This document shows positions 51,706 through 59,485 of a DNA stretch of 64,000 bases, one piece after another (positions within the stretch are counted from its first letter, which is position 1; every line of letters begins with the position of its first letter). Where the stretch lies: NCBI RefSeq assembly GCF_017877055.1, contig NZ_JAGIPG010000004.1, forward strand, positions 124,001 to 188,000, in the 5' to 3' direction. The position numbers and the translations under genes are program-made. The notes under the pieces are model-generated. The model was not told the DNA's origin and did not search any database. It worked only from the letters and a program-made list of their open reading frames with translations. Origin of the DNA: Neorhizobium galegae (GTDB taxonomy: Bacteria > Pseudomonadota > Alphaproteobacteria > Rhizobiales > Rhizobiaceae).

Positions 51706-52255
51706 GGTGTTATCGCGTAAGCCCCGCATCAGCATTCGCAGCATAGGGACGGCAGCATGACAATGTCTGCCATCAGCTCCAAGCGCGATGGTTTCCCACT
51801 GCAGATCATCGCCCATGGGGTCTGGCCCTATTACCGGTTCCCGTTGAGCCTGCGTCTGGTCGAGGACGGAAAAGCCGTCATGTTGTCTCGACGCTTCGAC
51901 CGGAACGGCGCCATCCGCATTCCATTTCTGTCAGCGATGGCAATGATGGGCGCCAAGGATGGCGAGCGCGGCAGTTACCCCGAAATTGTCGATGCGCTTG
52001 CGCAACACGGCGCGCAGGGGAAGACGGACGCCCATGCTCTCTATCGTCGGGTGGTCTTCAACGTGCTGATCTCCAATGTCGACCATCATCTGCGCAATCA
52101 TGGATTCCTGTGGTTGGGTAAGGCCGGCTGGTCGCTGTCGCCGGCCTACGACCTGGCGTGAGACCGCCAAGGCAGTTGGCGCGCGGAGCAGCGAAATCAA
52201 TCGCATGGTCAGTGCTTTTGAGCATGACGACCTAAAGCGAGCGCTTGCTTTATAG
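51706..52255 (+). pseudogene. Chimera of IS6 transposase 5' end and hipA fragments
   Basis: From 51706 an IS6-like end and ATG 51757 give MTMSAISSKRDGFPLQIIAH and FPLSLRLVED, matching the remnant at 41187-41364. At about 51866 it passes in frame into HipA kinase sequence: VMLSRRFDRNGAIRIPFLSA, then LYRRVVFNVLISNVDHHLRN and GWSLSPAYDL. After the stop near 52161 the hipA C-terminus resumes (ETAKAVGARSSEINRMVSAF, ending at TAG 52253-52255), with roughly 100 residues missing. The hipA N-terminus is absent. HipA is the kinase toxin of HipBA systems; this copy cannot be active. Confidence 0.8.
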
Positions 52256-52374
52256 CTATTTAAGTAAATTAAAATGTTTTAGTCAAAACGTGAACAATGC
52301 CGGTGAGGGGCGGCCCAGCGAGGTGGCTTACAGGCTAAAAAGCCAAGCCGGGTCACCAAATTCTACAACTCGCC

Positions 52375-53184
52375 TTAGGAAAGTCCCTCCTGCCAAGCCT
52401 GGTACACGGTCCTTATGCTGGGGCGAAAACCCAGGCTGCGGGCGAGAGATGGGTCGACGTGCAGGTACCATGGATTTGCAAGGGGTTCGGAACTTGAAAC
52501 CAACCGGGACCCAGCCATGCCCGCAAGTTCGTAGATGGAGGAGGGCGCTTCGTCGGCCAAGTTCACGACGTGTCGATCGAAAGCACCATCCAGCGCCAGC
52601 GTGACCGCCTGGGCGATGTCACGATGGTGGATCGTGCTCATGCGTTGCGCGGGATGCCAGGTGCTGACGTGCTCGGGAAGAGATTCGAGATGTCCGTCAC
52701 CATCGCCATAGACGAAGGGGAAGCGAAGGATCGACCAGTTCAACCCGCTTTCGCGCAGTTCCTTCTCCGCGGCCACCTTGCTTGCGGGATAGGCGTGCTG
52801 TGGATCGACAGGGTCGTCTTCCCTTCCCGGATGCGGATTGTCCTTATTGTAGACATGGCTGGTGCTCGACATGATGAACCGCGCGTCGGGAGCATGGGCC
52901 TTCACGGCGGCAATCAGGTTGCGTGTCCCGTCGAGGTTGCTCTTCCAGATGAGATCGGCGTCTTGCGTGCGAAACACGGCTGCCAGATGCACGACAGCAG
53001 AAACCCCGAGGACGGCGCTCGTCAGGGTTGAGGGATCGAGAATGTCGCCCGTCACGGCTTCTATTCCTTCGGGGCAGCCCTTGCCCGCCCGAAGCAGGAC
53101 GCGGCAGGCAAAGCCGGCCTCCGCCAGCCGCGGCAGAAGTCGCTCACCAACGAGCCCGGTGGCTCCCGTGATCAATACGGTCAT
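52375..53184 (-). CDS. NAD(P)-dependent epimerase/dehydratase family protein
   Basis: 269 aa extended SDR: TVLITGATGLVGERLLPRLA (nucleotide-binding TGxxGxxG), DILDPSTLTSAVLGVSAVVH, SSTSHVYNKDN, YPASKVAAEK (Tyr-Lys pair), LRFPFVYGDGDGH. Start at complement 53182-53184 has AAAGGA upstream; it follows the MarR stop by 4 nt, so the pair forms an operon. NAD-dependent sugar epimerase or reductase activity cannot be told apart. Confidence 0.88.
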   Translation of the reverse strand: MTVLITGATGLVGERLLPRLAEAGFACRVLLRAGKGCPEGIEAVTGDILDPSTLTSAVLGVSAVVHLAAVFRTQDADLIWKSNLDGTRNLIAAVKAHAPDARFIMSSTSHVYNKDNPHPGREDDPVDPQHAYPASKVAAEKELRESGLNWSILRFPFVYGDGDGHLESLPEHVSTWHPAQRMSTIHHRDIAQAVTLALDGAFDRHVVNLADEAPSSIYELAGMAGSRLVSSSEPLANPWYLHVDPSLARSLGFRPSIRTVYQAWQEGLS

Positions 53185-53188
53185 TTGC

Positions 53189-53638
53189 TCAATCCTTTCG
53201 CAACAGGGTCTGCAGCCGTTCGGTCGCTGATTTGAGAACACGGATGGTCGTGGCCAGATCCGCCTCGTCGATCCCGCCGAAGGCAGCGTCGTGAATGAAA
53301 GAAAGATCAGGAATCCGGCGCCATAGCGCTTCCCCTGCAGCCGTCAACGTCAGCAGACGTTGACGTTGATCGCCTCCGTCCGATTTCTGCACGATCAGGC
53401 CCTTGCGGACGAGCGTGGCGATGATTCCACTCAAGGTCGCGCGTTCGAGCTCGAGTGCGCGGCCTAGGTCGCGCTGGACGGACGGGCCGTTGTTGACGAG
53501 ATACCAGAGGACATACCATTGTGTGGATCCCAGATCGAAGGGCCGCAGACGCTCGTCCATGAGGGCCCGACCCGCGAAGTAACACCGCTTCGTCCATGCT
53601 CCCACGGAAAGATCTTTGGTGTCCGCCTGATCACGCAT
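53189..53638 (-). CDS. MarR-family regulator
   Basis: 149 aa: FDLGSTQWYVLWYLVNNGPS, RDLGRALELERATLSGIIAT, a wing with DGGDQRQRLLTLT. I chose the start at complement 53636-53638 because the longer frame to 53683 runs into a large inverted repeat that looks like its operator. It is first in a two-gene unit with the epimerase. Confidence 0.88.
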   Translation of the reverse strand: MRDQADTKDLSVGAWTKRCYFAGRALMDERLRPFDLGSTQWYVLWYLVNNGPSVQRDLGRALELERATLSGIIATLVRKGLIVQKSDGGDQRQRLLTLTAAGEALWRRIPDLSFIHDAAFGGIDEADLATTIRVLKSATERLQTLLRKD

Positions 53639-53655
53639 GGAAAAGCCTTGTTCAT

Positions 53656-53696
53656 TTCGTTCGCTACCATACGATAGTTGCAAGGTAGCGAACGAA
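53656..53696. promoter_or_regulatory. 13-bp perfect inverted repeat, likely MarR operator
   Basis: TTCGTTCGCTACC (53656-53668) and GGTAGCGAACGAA (53684-53696) are perfect inverted copies with a 15-bp spacer, 18 bp upstream of the MarR start. Arm length and position point to an autoregulatory operator. Confidence 0.65.
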
Positions 53697-54163
53697 TGTC
53701 AAGGCTCGATGCTGTCGGGTTCGGCGGTGTTCTCCGAGTGCTGGGCCAGAACGCTGGACGGCCGCCATCGACGAACGTGGCGCATGGCTTCACGGCAGCT
53801 TTGGCCTTGGAGCGTTCCAGATCGACCTCGCCGGCCCGGCTCGGTCGTGACTGTCACGCCGGCGATATCAGGGGCGGATGTTATCGCCACCGCTTTACAT
53901 GGTCGATGAGTGCTCAAGTTTCGGAGGGAGATTGCGCCGGCTGGGGTAATAAAGAAAGAAGCCGGCAAACGGTGGACAATACTCCTGAAGGAGAGGGACC
54001 AACTGACCGGATTCGACATAGGGTTTGAAGGTGCCCTCCATCCCGAAGGTGACCGTTACGCCCGCCGCGCCTCGAGCTCGATTGTACGCCTGCCCGGATT
54101 GCCGTACGGCGTCGGCCTTTCCGTTCGCGCAACCAGTACTCGCTTACTATACCAATTCGGCAA
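53697..54163. other. About 470 bp with no supported gene
   Basis: Short frames on both strands, none with a family match or ribosome-binding site. No terminator or repeat beyond the MarR operator at its left edge is recognised. Confidence 0.5.
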
Positions 54164-55075
54164 TTAGGCCTGATCTCCAAGGTGATGTTGGACCCACTTC
54201 ACCTCTTCCGATGCGGTACGCCCGAAATGCCGTTTGAAATCGCGGCTGAATTGGGCGGGGCTGACATAGCCGACCGATGCAGCCACATCTGCAATTGTCC
54301 CGCTCTTGCGGGCGATCATCAGCCTTGCCTCATGGAGTCGCAGCGCTTTCACATACTGCATCGGACTTGAGCCCGTCAGGTCCTTGAAATGAACGTGGTA
54401 CGAAGGGACACTCATTCCCACGCTTTTAGCGAGATCCGCGACGGCGATTTCGGCTGCGTAATTCTCCCGCAACCACGCCACGCTCTCGACCAGCTTTCCC
54501 GACGTTCCTTTCCGCTGCAAGGCCGCGATCACTGCGCCACCTTGCGGGCCTGATATGACCCGATAATGCAGTTCACGCAGGATAGAGCCTCCAAGCACGG
54601 CGACCTCGATCGGGCTACCGAGCATCATCAGCAAGCGTAGCAGGACGCCCTCAATGTCTTTGCTCATTTTGCTCGAGAGGAGCCCTATCGGCTTGGCGCT
54701 TGCGGGACCGGCGTGTTTCTCGACCTGCATGGCGATCTCGGCCGCCATCTGCATGTCGAATTCAAGATAGATAGCCAGCAGTGGCCGCTGTGGACTGGCC
54801 GTAGACGTCATCCGGAAGGGAACGGGTACCGAAACGGCAAGATAATGGTCCTCGTCGTAGAGGTAGACTTCCCCGTCCAAGATGCCGTGCTTGCTCCCCT
54901 GCAATACGAACACGGCCCCCGGCTTATAGAGAACCGGAACGTCATTAAGCACCGTTTCCGTACGTAGGATCCGGACGCAGCCGAGCGCAGTCTGATTGTA
55001 GCCGAGACGGGGAGCTCGGTGTCCAGCCAAGGCGACAAGCTGGTCATGTGTGGAGGGCGGCTTTTTGCAGTTCAT
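54164..55075 (-). CDS. AraC-family transcriptional regulator
   Basis: 303 aa. N-terminal AraC_N-type cupin region (VLYKPGAVFVLQGSKHGILD, YLAVSVPVPFRMTSTASPQR), then two C-terminal HTHs: AEIAVADLAKSVGMSVPSYH and GTIADVAASVGYVSPAQFSR, with FKRHFGRTASE at the end. The ATG at complement 55073-55075 is preferred over a TTG at 55087. It is divergent from an SDR gene 93 bp away, the usual target of this YqhC-like subgroup. Confidence 0.9.
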   Translation of the reverse strand: MNCKKPPSTHDQLVALAGHRAPRLGYNQTALGCVRILRTETVLNDVPVLYKPGAVFVLQGSKHGILDGEVYLYDEDHYLAVSVPVPFRMTSTASPQRPLLAIYLEFDMQMAAEIAMQVEKHAGPASAKPIGLLSSKMSKDIEGVLLRLLMMLGSPIEVAVLGGSILRELHYRVISGPQGGAVIAALQRKGTSGKLVESVAWLRENYAAEIAVADLAKSVGMSVPSYHVHFKDLTGSSPMQYVKALRLHEARLMIARKSGTIADVAASVGYVSPAQFSRDFKRHFGRTASEEVKWVQHHLGDQA

Positions 55076-55168
55076 AGGATTTGACAAAAGTTTGAGAGAA
55101 TTAGCAATCGAATTGACGCGGTCTCTAGATTATCTGGCACATCGACGGTTAATCGAGGAGTTTCAGAT

Positions 55169-55996
55169 ATGTCGTCAAAGACTTTCTTCATCACGGGAGC
55201 GAACTCGGGTTTTGGGCTGGCGATTGCCACTGCCGCAATCGAAGCCGGTCACAAGGTCATCGGGACCATCCGCTCCGAAGCCTCGCGTGACGTGCTGTCA
55301 AAGAATCTCTCAGCGCTCCACCCGGTTCTTTGCGACGTCACCGATTTCGGGCGCATTCCTGCCGTGGTTCAGCAGGCGGAGGAAGAACACGGCCCAGTCG
55401 ATGTGCTGATCAACAACGCAGGATACGGGCACGAGGGTGTGCTTGAGGAATCGCCGATCGAGGAGATGCGCCGCCAGTTCGACGTGAACGTGTTTGGCGC
55501 CGTCGCGGTGGCCAAGGCGTTTCTTCCAAGGTTCCGTGAACGCCGCAGCGGCTTTATCGTCAACGTCACGTCGATGGGCGGCATGATCACCATGCCCGGT
55601 ATCGCCTATTACTGCGGCAGCAAGTTCGCACTTCAGGGCATTTCCGAGGTCATGCGTTCGGAAATGGCGCCGTTCGGTGTTCACGTGACAACCCTTTGCC
55701 CCGGCTCATTTCGTACAGACTGGGCAGGTCGTTCAATGGTCCGTACGGACCGTTCTATCCAGGATTACGACAACCTGTTTAATCCGATCCGAGAGGCGCG
55801 TCAGGCAGTGAGTGGCAAGCAGCTCGGTGATCCTCAAAAACTGGCCTCCGCCGTGCTGGTCCTCGTCGAGTCCGATAATCCTCCGCCGCAACTTCTCCTT
55901 GGCAGCGATGCGCTCAAGCACGTGACGGCGCGGATCGAGCGTCTGCAGCAGGAAATCGAAGCGTGGAAAGATGTGACGGTCTCCACGGACGGCTGA
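55169..55996 (+). CDS. SDR-family oxidoreductase
   Basis: 275 aa: TGANSGFGLAIATAAIEAG, DVLINNAGYGHEGVLEE, NVTSMGG, YYCGSKFALQGISE, then a long C-terminus with IREARQAVSGKQLGDPQKLA. This is the 275-aa NAD(P)-SDR group shared with the gene at 61463. GAGGAG precedes ATG 55169. Divergent from the AraC regulator, and followed by a separate TetR-controlled unit. Confidence 0.91.
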   Translation: MSSKTFFITGANSGFGLAIATAAIEAGHKVIGTIRSEASRDVLSKNLSALHPVLCDVTDFGRIPAVVQQAEEEHGPVDVLINNAGYGHEGVLEESPIEEMRRQFDVNVFGAVAVAKAFLPRFRERRSGFIVNVTSMGGMITMPGIAYYCGSKFALQGISEVMRSEMAPFGVHVTTLCPGSFRTDWAGRSMVRTDRSIQDYDNLFNPIREARQAVSGKQLGDPQKLASAVLVLVESDNPPPQLLLGSDALKHVTARIERLQQEIEAWKDVTVSTDG

Positions 55997-56015
55997 CGTA
56001 AGGCGAATTTTGTTC

Positions 56016-56044
56016 TTGACCTTCTGCCTACTAGAAGGTAGACA
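56016..56044 (+). promoter_or_regulatory. Promoter and operator of the TetR gene
   Basis: TTGACC (56016-56021), 17-bp spacer and TAGACA (56039-56044). CCTACTAGAAGGTAG (56027-56041) fills the spacer; its inverted twin CTACCAACTAGTAGG lies upstream of the next gene (56687-56701). The predicted transcription start falls on or beside the ATG at 56051, suggesting a leaderless mRNA. Confidence 0.6.
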
Positions 56045-56050
56045 GGTTGC

Positions 56051-56641
56051 ATGAGCAATCTTTCAACCACCTCGGACGACATTCTGGCATCCACCCGAAA
56101 CCTCCTGATGAGCGGCGGCTACAATAGCTTCAGCTACGCCGATATCTCGGAGATTGTCGGCATTCGCAAGGCCAGTATCCACCACCATTTCCCCAGCAAG
56201 GTTGATCTGGTGCGTGAACTGGTCAAGCGTTATCGGGAGGATGGTCAGGCAACCGTGGCAGTCCTCGAACAGAACGTTCCGAATGCACTGGACATCCTCA
56301 AGGTCTACGCAAACCACTGGGCCAAATGCATAGAGGACGCGAGCAGACCGTATTGTGTCTGTGCTCTGCTTGCCAGCGAGTTGCCCTCCCTCCCGCCGGA
56401 AGTCGCCATAGAGGTGACGGCATTCTTTCGCTTCATCTCTTTGTGGCTGGCTTCGGTTATGGAGCGCGGCTCCAGGCAAGGTACTCTGACGCTCACCAGT
56501 GAACCTCACGTCGAAGCCGAAGCATTTCTGGCGACGGTTTATGGGGCGATGCTTTCCGCGAGAGCCTACGGGAAACCGGAGGTTTTCGGGACGATCCTTG
56601 CACCAGCTCTCAATCGTCTCACGCCCACCGTCTCCCACTAA
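56051..56641 (+). CDS. TetR-family repressor
   Basis: 196 aa. HTH: ILASTRNLLMSGGYNSFSYA, DISEIVGIRKASIHHHFPSK. C-terminal domain resembles TetR_C_16/YxaF-like members (YCVCALLASELPSLPPEV), with a conserved Cys pair. It has matching operators in front of itself and in front of the downstream redox operon, so it probably represses both. Confidence 0.9.
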   Translation: MSNLSTTSDDILASTRNLLMSGGYNSFSYADISEIVGIRKASIHHHFPSKVDLVRELVKRYREDGQATVAVLEQNVPNALDILKVYANHWAKCIEDASRPYCVCALLASELPSLPPEVAIEVTAFFRFISLWLASVMERGSRQGTLTLTSEPHVEAEAFLATVYGAMLSARAYGKPEVFGTILAPALNRLTPTVSH

Positions 56642-56686
56642 TCCTGCGGCAGCCTAGCTCCTCAGGTACGCTCGCGTTCAACGGAA

Positions 56687-56701
56687 CTACCAACTAGTAG
56701 G
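56687..56701. promoter_or_regulatory. Second TetR operator, upstream of the redox operon
   Basis: CTACCAACTAGTAGG is the reverse complement of CCTACTAGTTGGTAG, which differs from the operator at 56027-56041 only in the two central-right bases (TT for AA). It ends 8 bp before the ATG at 56710 and overlaps that gene's ribosome-binding region. Confidence 0.65.
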
Positions 56702-56709
56702 AAGAGAAA

Positions 56710-57336
56710 ATGAGAAATATTTTCCCAGTCTTGGCCCTCGGCCTGGCGACTATCCTTTCCGCATCAACCGTTGCGGCACCCGCTCGTGCCGAAGATAAGA
56801 AAGCCGCGCCGATCCACGTCCGCGGCAGCGTAGTCACCTTTGCGGGATCGACGCTCAAGGTGAAGACCCGCGAGGGTGAGACTGTCGATATCGCGCTTGC
56901 CGACGACTGGAAGGTCGCCGGTGTCGCAAATGCCAAAGTCACTGACATCAAGCCCGGTGATTTTGTCGGAATCGCATCCCTTCCGAAGGCAGACGGTGGC
57001 GATGGCGCGCTTGAAGTCCTTATTTTCCCGCCGGCTATGAAGGGCCTTGGCGAAGGTAGCTACGGCTGGGATCTGAAGCCCGACAGCAGCATGACCAATG
57101 CGACGGTCGCAGATGCCGTTAAAGGCGTCGATGGCCGGACCGTTACCGTCACCTATCATGGCAAGGAAAAGAAGATCGCCATTCCGGATGGGACGCCTGT
57201 CGTGACCATTGCTGCGGCCACCAAGGATGATCTCATTCCCGGCGCCGTTGTCTTCATCACTGCCGAAAAGGCTGCGACCGGGCCCGTCGCCCACCAGGTG
57301 GTCGTCGGCAAGAATGGCGTGGTTCCCCCCATGTAA
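56710..57336 (+). CDS. Periplasmic DUF5666-like protein
   Basis: 208 aa with signal peptide (FPVLALGLATILSASTVAAP, cleavage near ARA). The mature part has two OB-like beta segments: HVRGSVVTFAGSTLKVKTRE and GRTVTVTYHGKEKKIAIPDG, with KPGDFVGIAS between. This matches the DUF5666 pattern. Cys-free, no cofactor motif. It begins an operon with a cytochrome b561-like protein and a molybdoenzyme, so a periplasmic accessory or substrate-binding role is likely. Confidence 0.78.
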   Translation: MRNIFPVLALGLATILSASTVAAPARAEDKKAAPIHVRGSVVTFAGSTLKVKTREGETVDIALADDWKVAGVANAKVTDIKPGDFVGIASLPKADGGDGALEVLIFPPAMKGLGEGSYGWDLKPDSSMTNATVADAVKGVDGRTVTVTYHGKEKKIAIPDGTPVVTIAAATKDDLIPGAVVFITAEKAATGPVAHQVVVGKNGVVPPM

Positions 57337-57442
57337 GCCACGCCGTCACTGGCCGGAGCAGCCGCCTCTGCTTCGGCCAGTTACAACGGATCGATGCTGC
57401 TTCATCTGCAGCCGTGGAATGTCACAGACGAGAGACGCTGAG

Positions 57443-58297
57443 ATGAGCGCAAACGCCTCCAATGACAATGTCCAATACCCTCGGACGATCTTCATCCGCC
57501 GCCACTCCGTCGTGACCCGGCTCACGCACTGGTTGAACGTGCTCTGCCTGAGTTTCCTTCTCTTGAGCGGACTGCAGATCTTCAATGCCCACCCCGAGCT
57601 CTACTGGGGACATTACGGCGCGAATGGCGATCCTGCGGTGCTGACCATTGGCTCTGATGACGAAGGCGGCAATCCGGGTGGCTTCGTCCGCATCGCCGGA
57701 CTAGAGATTCCCACGACGGGCGTCCTTGGCGTTTCCCAGGTTGATGGCCAACAGGCCTCACGCGCCTTTCCATCCTGGGCAACCATCCCTTCATTCCAGG
57801 ATCTTGCGGCTGGACGGCGCTGGCATTTCTTCTTCGCCTGGCTGTTTGTGATCAATGGCATTGTCTATCTCGGTTTCAGCGTGCTGAGCGGACATTTCCG
57901 CAAAGACTTGGCACCAAAGCCCCATGAGCTTTCGCCGCGCCACCTCGGCCGCGAAATCCTCGACCACGCTCGGTTACGCTTTCCGGAAGGGGAGGAGGCC
58001 AAACATTACAATGCCCTTCAAAAGCTCACCTATCTGGCGGTCATTGTCATTCTGCTGCCTCTGATGGTTCTGACAGGCCTGACGATGTCACCCGGGGTTG
58101 ACGCCGCTTTCCCCGCCCTCGTCGAGATCTTCGGCGGGCGCCAATCCGCGCGGACCATCCATTTCATCACAGCGTCGGGGCTGGTCATCTTCGTCATCGT
58201 CCATGTGGCAATGGTCGTCCTATCCGGGACTTGGAACAACATCCGCTCGATGATCACTGGACGTTATGCTATCCAGGAAAAAGGCCCACAATCATGA
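57443..58297 (+). CDS. Cytochrome b561-like membrane protein (cytochrome b/b6 domain)
   Basis: 284 aa. Four to five hydrophobic segments with candidate haem His residues: RLTHWLNVLCLSFLLLSGLQ, RRWHFFFAWLFVINGIVYLG, LTYLAVIVILLPLMVLTGLT, and RTIHFITASGLVIFVIVHVA. This is the thiosulfate-reductase/Ni-hydrogenase cytochrome b fold. A large insertion (about residues 45-115) precedes the second haem helix. I chose ATG 57443, after the DUF5666 gene. Its stop overlaps the molybdoenzyme start (ATGA), so it should be that enzyme's quinone-side electron partner. Confidence 0.88.
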   Translation: MSANASNDNVQYPRTIFIRRHSVVTRLTHWLNVLCLSFLLLSGLQIFNAHPELYWGHYGANGDPAVLTIGSDDEGGNPGGFVRIAGLEIPTTGVLGVSQVDGQQASRAFPSWATIPSFQDLAAGRRWHFFFAWLFVINGIVYLGFSVLSGHFRKDLAPKPHELSPRHLGREILDHARLRFPEGEEAKHYNALQKLTYLAVIVILLPLMVLTGLTMSPGVDAAFPALVEIFGGRQSARTIHFITASGLVIFVIVHVAMVVLSGTWNNIRSMITGRYAIQEKGPQS

Positions 58298-59070
58298 GCA
58301 AGCTTCTCACCCGACGCCGCTTTCTCATCGGCGGCACGCTTGGCGCAAGTGCTCTGACCCTTTCCGGGTGTGATCTGCTGGACCAGAACGCCGACTTCGC
58401 CAATGTCCTTCGCTCAGCCGAGCACCTGACCATGAAGGCGCAGAGACTGATTCAGGGGCGCGATGCGCTGGCGCGTGAGTTTGATGAAAAGGACATCTCT
58501 CCCTCCTTCCGTGTCAATGGAACGAGTGCTCCCGACAGCGAGGAATATGCGGAACTGTTGGAAGGCAAGTTTGCAAACTGGCGACTGAAGATCGACGGTC
58601 TTGTTGATCGGCCGCAGGCGTTTTCGCTCGCCGATCTGAAGTCGCTTCCCTCCCGCACCCAGATCACCCGCCATGACTGCGTCGAGGGCTGGAGTGCGAT
58701 CGGCAAATGGACGGGCGTTCCGCTCTCCCAACTGTTGCTTCTGACCGGGATCAAGCCAACGGCGCGCTATGTCGTACTGCATTGTGCCGACGAACTCGAA
58801 AAGACGCTCGATGGAAGCGGCCGCTACTACGAGAGCATTGATCTCATCGACGCGGTTCATCCGCAAACCATCCTCGCCTACCAGATGAACCGCCAGGACC
58901 TCAGCGTCGGTCACGGCGCCCCCTTGCGTCTCAGGGTCGAGCGGCAACTGGGTTACAAACAGGCCAAGTACATCATGCGCATCGAACTGGTCGATAGCTT
59001 CGCTGGCCTGTGGGGCGGGAACGGCGGCTATTGGGAAGACCGCGGCTACGAATGGTACGCCGGTATCTAA
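58294..59070 (+). CDS. SUOX-fold molybdopterin-dependent oxidoreductase (MsrP/YedY-like)
   Basis: 258 aa. The N-terminus RRRFLIGG is Tat-like and is followed by LTLSGC, a lipobox, so the protein is probably a Tat-exported lipoprotein. The sulfite-oxidase-type Mo-binding domain has its molybdenum Cys129 in TRHDCVEGW, and the pattern VLHCADELE, AYQMNRQDLSVGHGAPLRLR, LGYKQAKYIMRIEL. It is shorter than sulfite oxidase and closest in plan to the catalytic subunit of MsrPQ-type systems. Its membrane partner is the coupled cytochrome b upstream. Substrate unknown: sulfite, sulfoxides and nitrogen oxides are all possible. Confidence 0.9.
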   Translation: MSKLLTRRRFLIGGTLGASALTLSGCDLLDQNADFANVLRSAEHLTMKAQRLIQGRDALAREFDEKDISPSFRVNGTSAPDSEEYAELLEGKFANWRLKIDGLVDRPQAFSLADLKSLPSRTQITRHDCVEGWSAIGKWTGVPLSQLLLLTGIKPTARYVVLHCADELEKTLDGSGRYYESIDLIDAVHPQTILAYQMNRQDLSVGHGAPLRLRVERQLGYKQAKYIMRIELVDSFAGLWGGNGGYWEDRGYEWYAGI

Positions 59071-59104
59071 GGCCATCAAATGGTAAACCACGGGATGACA
59101 GTCC

Positions 59105-59434
59105 ATGAGCAGACGCAAAGTCCAGAAAGTCATGCCGATTTCAGCGACCGCGCCTTCACGACAGGTCGGGATCAATCAAACCAGTTCGATCCTCTCCGAT
59201 CCTGACGGCCGATGGGTCGCCAAGCGGCAGGAGGCGATCAGCGATGCATTCGAGAAGCGTATGCGCCTGAAGGGCGCCCACGGCGGTGGGGCAAAAGTTC
59301 CATCTCACGACAGCTCACAGCACCTTGAGAGTTCGCGAGAGCCAGTCGGGAAACTCTCCGGCGAGAGCGATCGGATCGGCCGACATGAGTGGGACGAGAA
59401 TACCCCATTTGGCAAGCATGTCGGCTTCTTCTGA
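59105..59434 (+). CDS. Hypothetical protein (109 aa)
   Basis: Open frame MSRRKVQKVMPISATAPSRQ onward, polar and charged, ending DENTPFGKHVGFF. No domain or membrane segment. Weak ribosome-binding site and 34 nt after the molybdoenzyme stop. It may be a small accessory protein of that operon or a non-coding frame; the ordered, hydrophilic C-terminal part is mildly in favour of coding. Confidence 0.35.
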   Translation: MSRRKVQKVMPISATAPSRQVGINQTSSILSDPDGRWVAKRQEAISDAFEKRMRLKGAHGGGAKVPSHDSSQHLESSREPVGKLSGESDRIGRHEWDENTPFGKHVGFF

Positions 59435-59485
59435 CAGAGCTCGCGCGCGCAATCTCATCAACCAATCAGAAAGTGGAAGAAAACA

